Origin: Alviniconcha marisindica
Lineage: Eukaryota; Mollusca; Gastropoda; Provannidae
Direction of reading: 5' to 3'
DNA length: 64,000 nt
Assembly: GCA_018857735.1 (NCBI GenBank)
Contig: JABMCL010002049.1
Coordinates: 698,501 to 762,500 of the forward strand
Positions 24,001-35,195 of this stretch are shown one piece after another. The notes under the pieces are model-generated. The model saw only the letters and a list, made by a program, of their open reading frames with translations. It was not told the DNA's origin and did not search any database. Made by a program: the position numbers and the translations under genes. Each line of letters opens with the position of its first letter. Position 1 is the stretch's first letter.

Positions 24001-27000
24001 TAATGAAGGAGATTTGTACAGCACATCATCTACCATGAGCACAGCGTGCTTCACAAACTACATGTAATGATGTCTATTCAAAAGCAAATACAAAAAACAA
24101 ACAACAAAAAACCATGTACATTTTGCCATCTCCAAACCAAGAGTAAGTGTGCAAGTGATGTGATTTCCAGGCCAGATTACCCAGGGTGCAGAGCTGGAGT
24201 CTGCTCTACAGCAGCGAGCACAACGGCATGTCCAACAACAGGTGCAGTTTTCCTTTCTTATCTGGCCTCCCAGCAGGGCAGGATTTTTCTTTGGGTGTCA
24301 CCACAGTCCTCATGTTGGTCATTCTCCTATTATCCCTGTTTTTTTCTTTCTCCTATCATTCTATTTTGTTTGTTTGTTCCTTTCTTTTTTTCTTTTGTTA
24401 ATGGCTGATTGTAGTTACCAAATTTTGATGCTCACATCTCTGAAGGCCCCACACAAGAGCACTGAACTAATTTCAGTCTAATCAACATTAAAAAAGAAAT
24501 GATAAATTTGGATACTGTTCGGTGTTTGGGTGTTTTTTTCGTTTTGTTTTTCTTTCATTTTTTCTAACCTGATGTGATTTCTCTTTCAGTCTCCTCAAAA
24601 TTGTAGTAGAAAATCTCCTCTTTTTTTGCCTGAGTGTGTGTTTGCTTGTGATTACTGTTTGAGTTTAAAGAAAAAAAAGTAGCATTTAAAAAAAAAAAAT
24701 CATCTGCTTTGTTTTCAGATTTTCCCACCATGTGCTGTCCTACCATGGTCCCATCTTGGTGTTCCTGTGTTTTGAAGGTGACAACCAGTACTGCCTGGCT
24801 CTCGACACTGGTTTTAGGTCAGTTCTCCGTTGTACTCTTTCTTGGATATTTGCAGCTTTTTTTTCACAGAGTTGAGTTTGATGTGTGATGCCATTCCTCA
24901 TTCAGATAATAATAAAGGTGGCATTTTCAGCTGAAATACTTAAAAGCTGTAAATATTTTATAATATAAGGGGGAAGTGCAATAATACGCAAAAGTTATAC
25001 AATGTTTCTGAACTTCTCTATATTAATGCGCATCACTTAATCTCCTTCCCCTCCCCCATTAGTGCATGCCCAGATTCAAAGTTGTTAAAAAGGAACTGTT
25101 TCAGAATATATGCAGAGTTGAAACTAAAATGTATTTGGTGATAGGAGAATGCAATATTCACACAGACGTTTGGACTGGGTACACTGACCACATGGGTAGC
25201 TGGACAGAGGGAGTGTTACAGGGGACTTTCAGTGATGTTCAGGTGTATTGTTCTGTTTGTTTGTTTCTTCCAGCTGGCATAAATGGATAAACATTAATTT
25301 GCTGAGATGCGTTTTTGTTCAAATCTTGATGGTGGTGGTGTGGTCTGTTGCTGCTGCTGTGTTGTGTTGCCTTTGATTATCATACTTACCAGCAGGAAAC
25401 TGTGCTGATTTTGACAACTTTTCTTTCTCCGTGTTGTCCCAATCACAGGGAAGGGACACAGAGGTTTGGTGGCAGTGATTGCCGCTTGATACAGCTGCTG
25501 CCCTGTCTACAGAGTGGTCCAAAGTAAGCGCTTTTCAGTGTGGATTGTCATTTGAGCACAGTTGCTCTGCTGTAAACATGAGGTTGTTGTTTTTATTTCT
25601 CTGTTTTTGTCTTAATTCGCTGTTTTTGTCTGAAAACCAACCAACAACAACAGAAAAACAGATGTGCTGTCTCCAGTGAAAGAGGAACGCAACTGTAAAG
25701 AAACCTGTACAAAACTCTGTTAGGTGTCAGAGCTGACCCAACATCTGTTGTGACCTGAGATGTTTTTTTGGGGTGATGTGAGCATGTTTTTATGCTAGAT
25801 GTCAAAGGGACCACAGTGTGTGACAGGGCAACATGGACAGCGTTTTGTGTATCCAATGTCACTAATCGTCACTCACAAAATTCATTTTCTAAATGACTAA
25901 CAAATCAAGTGGGCATTTAAAAACCAGATCCTTAGTTTCTGAAAGTTCTACTTTTTTTGTTATAAGTTTTAAGCATAGGAACATACATACACCAAGTATA
26001 AACATATATGTACAGCATAAATATATAACCGCAATGGAGAAATGAAACAAACAACACACGCCACAAAGGGAACATTTTTATCTTGATCTCTTCTACCTGT
26101 GAGACAAAACCTGTTTTGTTTTTTAAAGGGCAGTTCCTTCATATGGGTGATTTTCACTTGCAGGTGGACCCAAAATGGTGCTGTTCAACAACTTGTCTCG
26201 GACCATGCCCAAGGGCATCCTGATTGGCCAGGACAGCAAGCCACTGGTGCTGCGTCTGGATGATGACTTTGACAAAATCTACCATTATGATGCCCCGTGC
26301 ACCTTGCATAGAATAGAGGTTGGTAACTGGGCTTGTTTTTGTGTGGTGTCTGCTTGTCTGTGAAATGTGTATTGCTGTGATGACTAGTCTGGGGTGATGA
26401 AGTATGTGTGTATATTTATTATATTATGTTAATTGACTGCCAGGAGTGATAAAGGTTTAACCATGTTTTAATCATTTATTAGTCTAAGTATGTTGATTGA
26501 CTGTCTTGAGTGATAAAGAAACAGCTATGGTTATGGACTGTGATGACATGACACTTGCCATTGTCCTTCTGTGGTTCATGCCTTGAGGTGCGGTTGTTGA
26601 GTGAGGATGTGGTTGTTGAGTGATGGCATGACACATAACATTGTTCCTGTGTGGTTCAGGCCCTGAGGTGTGGCTTTTTGAGTGAGGACATGGAGTGACA
26701 ACGTGACACATAACATTGTCCCTCTGTGGTTCAGGCCTTGAGGTCCGGTTGTTGAGTGAGGATGTGGTTGTTGAGTGATTACATGACACATAACATTGTT
26801 CCTCTGTGGTTCAGGCCCTGAGGTGTGGTTGTTGAGTGAGGACATGGAGTGACAACGTGACATAACATTGTCCCTCTGTGGTTCAGGCCTGGGGGTCCGG
26901 TTGTTGAGTGAGGACGTGGTTGTTGAATGGCGACATGACATAACATTGTCCCTCTGTGGTTCAGGCCTTGAGGTGTGGTTGTTGAGTGATGACGTGACGT

Positions 27001-29032
27001 AACATTGTCCCTCTGTGGTTCAGGCCCGTTGAAGTGTGGTTGTTGAGTGATGATGTGGTTGTTAACGGGGGACGTAACATTGTCCCTCTGTGGTTCAGGC
27101 CTTAAAGGTCCGTTGTTGAGTGAGGATGTGGTTGTTGAGTGGCGACATGACATAACATTGTCCCTCTGTGGTTCAGGCCTTGAGGTCCAGTTGTTGAGTG
27201 AGGACGTGGTTGTTGAATGGCGACATGACATGACATTGTCCCTCTGTGGTTCAGGCCTTGAAGTGTGGTTGTTGAGTGATGACGTGACGTAACATTGTCC
27301 CTCTGTGGTTCAGGCGTTGAAGTGTGGTTGTTGAGTGAGGATGTGGTTGTTAAGTGACAACATGACACACAACACTGTCCCTCTGTGGTACAGGCCTTGA
27401 GGTGTTGTTGTTGAGTGAGTTGACAGTTGTCAGTGTCAGTTGACGTGACGTAACATTGTCCTTCTGTGGTTCAGGCCTTGAAGTGTGGTTGTTGAATGAG
27501 GATGTGTTGTTGAGTGACGACCTGACACATAACGTTGTCCCTCTGTGGTTTAGGCCTTGATGTGCAGTTGCTGAATGAGGATGTGGTTGTTGAGTGACGA
27601 CATGAGACATAACATTGTCCCTCTGTGGTTCAGGCCTTGAGGTGTGGTTTTTGAGTGACAACATGACGCATAACATTGTCCCTTTGTGGTTCATGCCTTG
27701 AGGTGCAGTTGTCGAGTGAGGATATGGTTGTTGAGTGACGACATGACACATAACATTGCCCCTCTGTGATTTAGGCTTTGAGGTGCAGTTGTTAAATGAG
27801 GATGTGGTTGTTGAGTGACACATTACATTGTCCCTCTGTGGTTCAGGCCTGGGAGTGTGGTTGTTGAGTGCGAACGTAACACAGAATGTTGTCATCCTGG
27901 GGATGTGGTTGTTGAATGATGACATAACACATGGCATTGTCCCTCTGTGTTTCAGGCCTGGGGGTGTGGGGGTGAGGAGGTGAAACAGGCACAGGCCAAG
28001 CAAAAGGAGTGGGAGGCCAGAGACACAGAGCGACAGCGAACACGCAAGGTAAGCTTGCTTGTGACAGCACCACGCCAAACGTGGTCATTCAGTTGCTCCG
28101 GAGGTTTTCTTGTGATAACAGTGCTAGGTCTGGTCATTTAGTTGCCCCAGTTTGAAAACGTTTGTATGTCCCACTTTGAAAACATTTGTAGGTCCCGTTT
28201 TATGAGCATAAAACACCAACTTACTTACCCCTTTTAAAAAGTTTGTTTTTTTAAAAGGAAAATTGATCAGTCTTTTTATTTTTCAATAAACTATTATTAT
28301 CCATCAGGATATTTATTTCTGAAAAGGACACAGATGCAAAGTGTATGCTCAGAGAATATGTGGACACATTCAGAACACATCTGGCATGTGCATAGGAAAT
28401 GGTACATGTCAACAGAATAATGCATGCAGCACAACACACACACATAGAGCAAGCACAACATTGGTGCAGCACACATACAGCAAAACACAGACACACACAT
28501 CAAGGTGTCACAGAACACACCAATTCATCAGCACATCTTTACAATAAAGGCTGTATCAATGGATTGAAGAACATACCCTGACATGCAACAGACACATCAA
28601 AGTGTCAGTTAACACATCTTGACATCAAAGAACACACTATGGTGTGGCATAATACATGGTATCACAGAGCACATCACTATGCCCTGTGGTGTTAGGATAT
28701 GTTCTTTGATTCCTTGATGCAGGCTTTATGGTCAGAATGGGTTGATACAGTGGTGCGTTCTGTGATGCCATGATAAATTATGTGATGTCAACACCTGGTC
28801 TGTGATGCCATGGTGTATTCTGTGATGTTAGCGTGTGGTCTGTGGTGCCATGATACATTCTCTGATGTCAGGACATGTGAGATGATTATGTGATGTCAAG
28901 ACATGTTCTTTGATGCTGTGTTTCATTCTGTGGCAGTTGCGACTGGAAGGGGACTGGCGGGAAAACCCAGACAAACAGATCCTGGAATGGGGCGGTATCA
29001 GAACTGGCAGTTCCTACCTGTCCAACCGGTAA
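12075..29032 (+). CDS. EF-hand-like/TLDc-domain protein, complete, 12 exons
   Basis: Exons: 12075-12215, 15352-15417, 19640-19838, 20361-20473, 21175-21306, 22853-23044, 24171-24241, 24719-24817, 25449-25513 (or 25516), 26164-26318, 27956-28048, 28937-29032; phases agree and give 473 residues ending SSYLSNR. Residues 1-280 resemble the helical EF-hand-like region of TLDc proteins (exon 3 has GKLMFQQMKNG and ITREEFVQAG; exon 5 has DDQVNCEKLDKWL). The TLDc domain runs about 288-417: WSLLYSSEHNG, HGPILVFLCFEGDNQYCLAL, RFGGSDCRLIQLLP, GPKMVLFNN, then HRIEAWGCGG. A charged helix about 418-442 and EWGGIRTG end the protein. The start is chosen for MGN: Gly2 could be N-myristoylated, as in MEAK7, which also begins MGN (known). 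An in-frame ATG at 12000 is less likely. TLDc proteins act in oxidative-stress protection, V-ATPase binding or mTOR signalling; which applies here is unknown. The exon 9 donor is ambiguous. Confidence 0.9.
12535..12655. repeat. ~57-bp tandem duplication with AATAAA in TLDc intron 1
   Basis: GTGACAAGTTAAACATGTGG ... TTTGAAGCAAAATAAA ... CCATGTTGAGG occurs twice. Each copy carries an AATAAA, so premature intronic polyadenylation is possible but not shown. Confidence 0.8.
12930..13480 (-). mobile_element. Decayed LINE reverse-transcriptase C-terminal remnant
   Basis: Minus-strand pieces in different frames match the end of a LINE polyprotein: NKVSKTLSFLQRNLKF, then ILEYAATAWGSSTKNNISAI, EKVQHRLAQWVL, then MDSLKWPPYKNSDAKKAKLK, FYKFHHNLVSI, and finally FFPRTIPDWNGLP. 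Stops and frameshifts show it is dead. Located in TLDc intron 1. Confidence 0.8.
14630..15300. repeat. Short (TA)n and (TG)n microsatellites
   Basis: (TA)n at 14635-14650 and 15255-15275, with (TG)n at 15279-15297, just upstream of TLDc exon 2. Confidence 0.85.
17339..17512 (+). pseudogene. Orphan terminal exon with Tudor/SH3-like motif, inside TLDc intron 2
   Basis: A 57-codon open stretch follows a CTAG acceptor, begins VLDYKASSGEVQIKFLREN, continues SFPATDDIPWVPADQL and ends at TAA, with AATAAA overlapping the stop (17508-17513). The pattern (short beta-strands, then F.P...DI.WVP) resembles the small barrel-like domain at the C-terminus of many transposon-derived proteins in invertebrates; this is recalled, not searched. 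A possible upstream exon ends at a CAG/GTAGGT donor near 16353 in matching phase 0, but its translation has no recognisable motif. It lies within the TLDc intron on the same strand and is not needed for the TLDc frame. It could be a nested transposon gene or its remnant. Confidence 0.45.
20160..20235. mobile_element. SINE tail fragment (GGCATAAAACACCAACTTAC)
   Basis: The same tail, (G)CATAAAACACCAA(C/G)TTAC, occurs at 28208-28228 and in variant form near 53762-53776. This marks dispersed copies of one SINE type in TLDc introns 3 and 11 and in intergenic DNA. Confidence 0.5.
20503..21092 (+). pseudogene. Two decayed tandem copies of TLDc exon 5
   Basis: Two upstream segments repeat exon 5 (21175-21306). 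Copy 1 (about 20503-20652) keeps the AAGCTGGACACGTGG...CACTGTCCC part with an interrupted start. Copy 2 (about 20976-21092) matches exon 5 almost base for base from TTTGGCACCGATGATCAG to ATGTTCAGT, but its acceptor reads GCAT instead of GCAG and its frame reaches TAA shortly after. Both copies continue into the same flank (GTTTTACNATTATAAAAA), so exon and flank were duplicated together. A further short piece sits at about 21122-21145. Confidence 0.8.
21560..22700 (+). repeat. ~36-bp minisatellite in TLDc intron 5
   Basis: About 30 units of CAGTTTCCTCAGATTTCCTG + TAGCTTCAGTGACACA. Units vary most at the edges and are nearly uniform from about 21840 to 22500, the usual pattern of central homogenisation. 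The long open frames across it come from the repeat and are not genes. Confidence 0.9.
23050..23560 (+). repeat. Direct duplication of the start of TLDc intron 6
   Basis: About 170 bases beginning at the exon 6 donor (GATTCATTGATCAG..., CTGTCTGTTCTCCGCTCTCA, CCAGTTGTTCTTGCACCAAA) recur at about 23391-23560. About 165 unrelated bases lie between the copies. Confidence 0.75.
26530..27955 (+). repeat. Minisatellite of exon 11 acceptor copies (TLDc intron 10)
   Basis: About 18 degenerate units of roughly 60-90 bases, each containing CCTCTGTGGTTCAGGCC, then a GGTGTGG/TTGTTGAGTGAGGATGTGG segment and ACATAACATTGTC. The array ends in the genuine acceptor of exon 11 (TCTGTGTTTCAG at 27944-27955) and the exon's first bases GCCTGGGGGTGTGG. 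The last upstream stretch (27900-27950) is a full unit, so the true splice site is the terminal member of the array. Confidence 0.9.
28690..28936 (+). repeat. Degenerate ~35-bp repeats leading into exon 12 acceptor (TLDc intron 11)
   Basis: Repeats of the form TCTGTGATGCCATGGTGTATTCTGTGATGT. The acceptor of exon 12 (GATGCTGTGTTTCATTCTGTGGCAG) reads like one more copy in which GATG became GGCAG. Homology is visible by eye but imperfect. Confidence 0.55.
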
Positions 29033-32000
29033 CGCACCGATGCCCACCGCCCTGAGCTGAGGTGTCAACAGCATTTACCTTCTTTGAAATTGCAGCCATT
29101 TTCCCCCACACCACCCTCCCCGGCCTCCATCCCACCATTCCATCTCTGTCCACCGTGCTCCTCCTCCCATCCATCTGCTGGACAAAAAAAATGAAAAAAA
29201 CATTATGAACATGGTGCTTCCAGCTCCAGGCTGCTGAACCTCTTCACAAACATCGGTGTGAATATTTTTTTTTTTTTTTGTACAATCGTGGAGTGATCTG
29301 GTGATGGTGTTGTGTGTTTCTGTTATCAATGGTCAACAGTGAGGTGAAGCTTCTGAGGAGCACTGTAGCACAGTGCCTTTTTTGTACACAAGTGTGTGGT
29401 GATAACAGATATTCATGCACAAAACGAGTGGGGGGGGGGGGGGGGGGGGGGGGTGAATGAATTAAAAGCATGGTTTTGCATCACAAAACTGCGTTACAAT
29501 CGTGCAAGGTGTAATGAAAGTGGCCTGTTTCCTAATAACAGGTGTTAACGTTGTTGTAGATGAAGGAAAGCATGTACAGCTTGCAAGATTAGCATTGTGA
29601 CTTCAACATTCCAGGCCAGATCTCCAGGCAGTGTAGTTGTGGCTCAGGTTGTATAAAAATGTGTTGGCACATTGAAATTGTGAAAGGTGCAAAACTCTGC
29701 CTGGTTCCACATGTACATACATTTGCTTTTGAAATACGTATGCCATGGTTATTTGCTTATGCTCTTGTGTGGTCAGTTTTTATACTGTTGAATACTCGCA
29801 CTTTATGTCCCAGAAATTGGAGTCCACTCAAAGGACACGACTTAGAAGTGACCAGAGTGAAAAAGGACAACCGTACGGATGGTTTAGCCACTAGGGCACA
29901 GCCTTCCTGAAGGGCCAACAGCCCCACACCCTACTAAATACTTTTTATTTAATGAGCAAAAAGTATACTTAAATCTTGAGCATGAAACTGTTTTAGAACA
30001 CTTGTTTTTCCCCAAAATGTTTTCCCGGCAGTATTTTCAGTGTTAGCAAACCACAGACCATGGACCACTCCTGCTGTGTGTCTGCTTTTTCTGAAACTTT
30101 GCCATTCAAATGACCCCCTCACCAAGGACCACCCCCTCTTTTAAGACTGCCCAAGCTTGATTTTTAAGGTGGTCTTACAAGAAGAGTTCCACAGTACAAT
30201 CAGTGAATGAAAGAGAGTGTCTCCCCCCACCCCACCATGTGGAAACAATCACTGTATGCAGGCAATATAAATCTTGCGGCAGCTGCACTCTACTTGCAGC
30301 TGCCAGAAGTCCAGCAAAAGTGGTCTTAAAAGAGGCATGGTTGTTGGTCAGGGGCTCACTAACCTGAACGTATGCAGGGAAAACTCAGAAAAGTGGTAGT
30401 TTTTCATGAGGGGTTTCACCGTTTTAAATCAGTCCCTTTCAAATCAGTGTGAGCTGTCCGTGTCTGCTGTGGCATGTTCTTCTCAGAGCATGTCGGCTGT
30501 ACGTTTTGATATATCAACATTGCTACGCATAACCAAAAGTAGACAGTCCACCATAGATGTGTGCGGTAATTGTACTAATCCACAGCATATTTGCATATGA
30601 ATGTGTGTGTGTGTGTTTTATCACAGATCTGATGCATTGTAATAATGGCTTCTTCAATCCCAGGTATACATATGTACATAATTATCATAATTAAGTAGCT
30701 ACGCATTTCTTGTTATTATATATCTGCACATTTTTTATGAACTCTTCAAAAACAGTGTAATTCTTTTACATTTTTGTCAGCAGATTAGAATTTTGGATGT
30801 GTTGAGATTTTGGGGTGTTTTTTGCTTTACAATATTTTCTACTTCGCGTACACACGTTTTTGGTGTGCAAACATACATATTATAAATATATTGTGTCACC
30901 TTTCTGCAGCTATATTAGAGTGGGCTAGGACAGTGGTGATGGTAGTGACACTACTCAACGGTCTTCCTGCTCATGGTCATGATTCCAAGCATAACATGAG
31001 CAGAGTCACAACAGCAGAGGTTAGCACTGCTGCCCACCTTCTGTGGTGGTTGAGGTGAGGGAAGATACTCAACCCATCCGTTGTTTTCCTGGTGTGTTTT
31101 TTGTTTTGAAGTCGCTGTTCCTTTATCGTTGTGGGCTGGATGATGCTTCTCAAAATAGCCTCTATGTAAGATTTGACCTTTCAATCAGTCGTGTTTGCTC
31201 TTGAAACTGAAAACATGGCGTGCAGCTGTCATTCAGTCACACTGCAGGCCGCCATTTTCAGTGACAGATGAAATGACATGGTTGCATCCTAATGCTGAAA
31301 CAACTATGCAATTAGCAAAAGCAACTCAAAATACTGTATGACCTTAAGGTGCCAAGCTCTACAAAACACCTACAAGTTTCACATTTACATAGTGGAAATA
31401 GCACCAGGAATTCACTTGATGGCAATGTGGCTGTAATTGAAAATCTGAACTCGTCATAAATATTGTTAGTCACCCAGATTCCATGACTTCCAATCCAACA
31501 CAAATCACTGGTATGACATTTAGTATATTTTTTTTTTTTTTTAAAGTAGTTCTGCTCCCACTACCACTGTCCCCCATCTCTCTTTGCTCTAAGTTTTGGA
31601 TGTTTTTTCTTCAGTAGAAGTACCCGAGTTTGGATGTCACTTTGCTCAGCCGTGCTGGGTTATAACAGCAGAGTCGGGAATTATACAGTACTGGTACTAT
31701 AAAGGCTAAGGAAGCAAAACTTTTGCCGACTTTCTTGCACATACTGTAGTTGAATGCTTTCATGTGTGTACAGGCACAATGCAGACGCCAAAGATCTATT
31801 GGCAATCAGTGGTAGCCTGTCTATTGCCAGTTCCATTATGCAGTTTATGTTGACTCCTATCTTTGTGTATCATTGTTCAGTTAAAGTCTTTGCTTGAATT
31901 GTCCCTAAAGAAAGACACATGTATGCGATCACTGTGTGTCGATATGTGTGTGAGAGACAGGCTCTTTTTATGTTGCAGTGGATGTAATAATGGTAGTATT

Positions 32001-32765
32001 CCACATATTTGACTGTTGATCTGAAAAATGACTGAACTTGCACGTATGTGAACAAGGTATGGTCTGTCTTGTATTTTAACTTTGTAAAAACAAAAACAAA
32101 AAAAACTTAAAACTATGTGGGGAAGGGGGTGTCATTTCTTCTTTAATAGCCCATTGAACTTTGTGGAATGACTATCCCAATTATACTTTTGTATTTGAAG
32201 CTGGAAAAGTCCTGAACATGAATAGGTTCAAATGGAAAAGGTTACTATCTCAAACTTTAAGATTTCGATTTCATATCATGCATTAAGTAGTTTGTTCTTT
32301 CTCCACATACATAAAGTTTGTTTTCATGTAAAGGGTATTATTTGAGCATGTGCATCACTAGAAAGGGTAGTGTTTCTATTCAGAAACTATACTATCAATG
32401 TCAGGGAATGTCAAAACTATTGTTCTGTCTTCACTATGTCCAATCTTGGTACAAGTATGTACTTTTTGCAATTAATGATGTAAGAGAATGTGCATGCAGT
32501 ACAAGATCCAATCTTCATTTTGGATTCATTAAGCAGAAATTTGTCAGAAGAGAACCCAAAACATAATTTTTAGATTTGATTTTTAAATGGGATTATATAT
32601 ATATAGCAGAATTTCATCTCATCTCAAGGCATCTCACGAAGAAGGTCCAAACCAAAGGCACAAATTGGGCTAAAAAACAAAGGAAATATGCAAATATTTT
32701 CATCTGCATGCTTCATGTGGTTGTTCTACAAATAAATCTGAAACAGAACGAGGCCAAGAGCGCTT

Positions 32766-33080
32766 GTGCAAAATCAACACGGAAGGGAGTTAATTAGTGC
32801 TTGAAATATGTAACACAGGTCCAACAACAAAGACCCAAGTCGCCTATAGTAACTCTCACCTGGCACACGTGTAAATACAAGGTATATAAACTCCACCAGA
32901 AGTACATGCTCTGTACCTAGATATACATATATATATATATATATCAGATGATACACCTCTGGTGGAGTTTATGTACTTTGAATTTACATGCATGCCAAGT
33001 GAGAGGCAACTCCGGTCTTTGTTGTTGTACTTGTGTTACATATTTCATGTCCTAATTAACTCCCTTGTGTTTTCTGTGAA
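32766..33080. mobile_element. Palindromic MITE-like element with ~110-base arms
   Basis: The left arm (GGGAGTTAATTAG, AACAACAAAGACC, CTCACCTGGCACACGTGTAA, GTATATAAACTCCACCAG) is repeated inverted in the right arm (CTGGTGGAGTTTATGTACTT ... TCTTTGTTGTTG ... CTAATTAACTCCC). The arms flank a short (TA)n loop, and there is no coding sequence. Same family as the cluster at 38.6-39.7 kb. Confidence 0.75.
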
Positions 33081-33689
33081 TAATTATACAAGAGAAGTGG
33101 GGGTTTTTTTTGCTTCCATCTTGAGCTCAAAAAGGACACAGCCATGTTGGTTTCTGCTTTACTAATGAAGAGCAGGAAAAGGTTGGCTCTCGACATATTT
33201 CATGCTTTTGCCACACATGCCAAACTTGCTTATTGTACGACCGATTCAGACTGGCACTGCTGAACACAGAATGACAGCACTCGCTGTCATGTGTTTGGGG
33301 TTTTAATGGACAGGATGAAAAATTGAGTGCAAAACTGATGTGTATATTTGTGAATCCATTCCTGTCAATAGGGCTGTGATGCTTCTTCGGTTTGGTTCCC
33401 CTTTAAGGTTTCACTGCATTTGGATTGTGTGTGTGTGTGTTTTTTGGAGGGGTGTCACACTTCAACTGCCTTGATAAAAGAACAACTTCCTTGACAAAAG
33501 AACTCATAAAAAGAGTTAGCGAAGCTTTTGATGGTTGCAAAACAATCATGATCAGTGGGATTCTGCAAATCAGCTTCTCAGAGTAGGGGAACATTGATAA
33601 ACACATTGGATCTGGGGAGGGGGTACATATGTAACACGCAGGTGCTTAAACTAAGGTAATCTTGTAGCCATCGTGTATGTGAAACCTAC

Positions 33690-35195
33690 TGACGTTCTAC
33701 CCAGAATATGCTAATACAGCCATTTGGGGGAAAAGTTCTTTTGCTTGTTATGTCAAACATACTGAAGTTCTACCCAGATTATACCAACACAGCCATTTGG
33801 GGGAGAGTTCTTTTGCTTGTTATGTCAAACATGCTGATGTTCTACCCAGAATATACCAACACAGCCATTTGGGAGAAAAATATTTTTCTTGGTATGTCAG
33901 ACATACTGACATTCTACCCAGAATATACTAATATGGCCCAGAATATAACTAACAGCCATTTGGGGGGAAAAGTTATTTTTCTTGGTATTTCAGACATACT
34001 GACGTTCTACCTAGAATATACTAACACAGCCATTTGGGGGAAAAGTTCTTTTGCTTGGTATGTCAAACATACTAATATTCTACCCAGAATATGCTAACAC
34101 AGCTGGGGGGGGGGGGGGGGGGGGAGTAGTATTTTTGTTTGGCTTGGTATGTCAAACATACTGATGTTCTACCCAGAATATACTAACATGGCCATTTGGG
34201 GGGAAAGTTCTTTTGCTTGTTGTGTGAAACATACTGATGTTCTACCCAGAATATACTAACACAGCCATTTAGGGGAAAAGTTCTTTTGCTTGGTATGTCA
34301 AACATACTAATATTCTACCCAGAGTATGCTAACAAAGCCATTGGGGGGAAAAGTTATTTTGCTTGGTATGTCAAACATACTGACCCAGAATATCCTAAAA
34401 CAGCCATTTGGGGGAAAGTTCTTTTGCTTGGTATGTCAAACATACTAACATTCTACCCAGAATATACTAACACAGCCATTTGGGGAAAAGTTATTTTGCT
34501 TTGTATGTCAAACATGCTGACATTCTACCCAGAGTATGCTAACACAGCCATTGGGGGGAAAAGTTATTTTGCTTGGTATGTCAAACATACTGACCAAGAA
34601 TATCCTAAAACAGCCATTTGGGGGAAAGTTCTTTTGCTTGGTATGTCAAACATACTAACATTCTACCCAGAATATACTAACACAGCCATTTGGGGAAAAG
34701 TTATTTTGCTTTGTATGTCAAACATGCTGACATTCTACCCAGAATATACTAAAACAGCCATTGGGGGGAAAAGTTATTTTGCTTGGTATGTCAAACATAC
34801 TGACCAAGAATATCCTAAAACAGCCATTTGGGGGAAAGTTCTTTTGCTTGGTATGTCAAACATACTAACATTCTACCCAGAATATACTAACACAGCCATT
34901 TGGGGAAAAGTTATTTTGCTTTGTATGTCAAACATGCTGACATTCTACCCAGAATATGCTAACACAGCCATTGGGGGGAAAGTTATTTTGCTTGGTATGT
35001 CAAACATACTGACCCAGAATATCCTAAAACAGCCATTTGGGGGAAAGTTCTTTTGCTTGGTATGTCAAACATACTAACATTCTACCCAGAATATACTAAC
35101 ACAGCCATTTGGGGAAAAGTTATTTTGCTTTGTATGTCAAACATGCTGACATTCTACCCAGAATATACTAACACAGCCATTGGGGGGAAAAGTTC
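33690..35195 (+). repeat. ~70-bp minisatellite with 210-bp higher-order repeat, downstream of TLDc gene
   Basis: About 21 monomers of the form CATTCTACCCAGAATATACT / AACACAGCCATTTGGGGG / AAAAGTTCTTTTGCTTGGTA / TGTCAAACATACTGA. From about 34381 three-monomer blocks repeat at 34381, 34591, 34801 and 35010, a period of 210 bases. Because 210 is a multiple of three, a 263-codon frame stays open across it (34286-35077); this is a by-product, not evidence of a gene. A 20-G run at 34105-34124 interrupts one monomer. Confidence 0.9.

Noticed and set aside
26484..28078. Several minus-strand frames (up to 242 codons) rich in GLNHRGTM repeats
   Set aside because: Translation of the exon 11 minisatellite on the opposite strand; overlaps a real exon acceptor on plus.
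34286..35077. 263-codon plus-strand frame
   Set aside because: By-product of a 210-base higher-order repeat; no start context, no domain, no homology.
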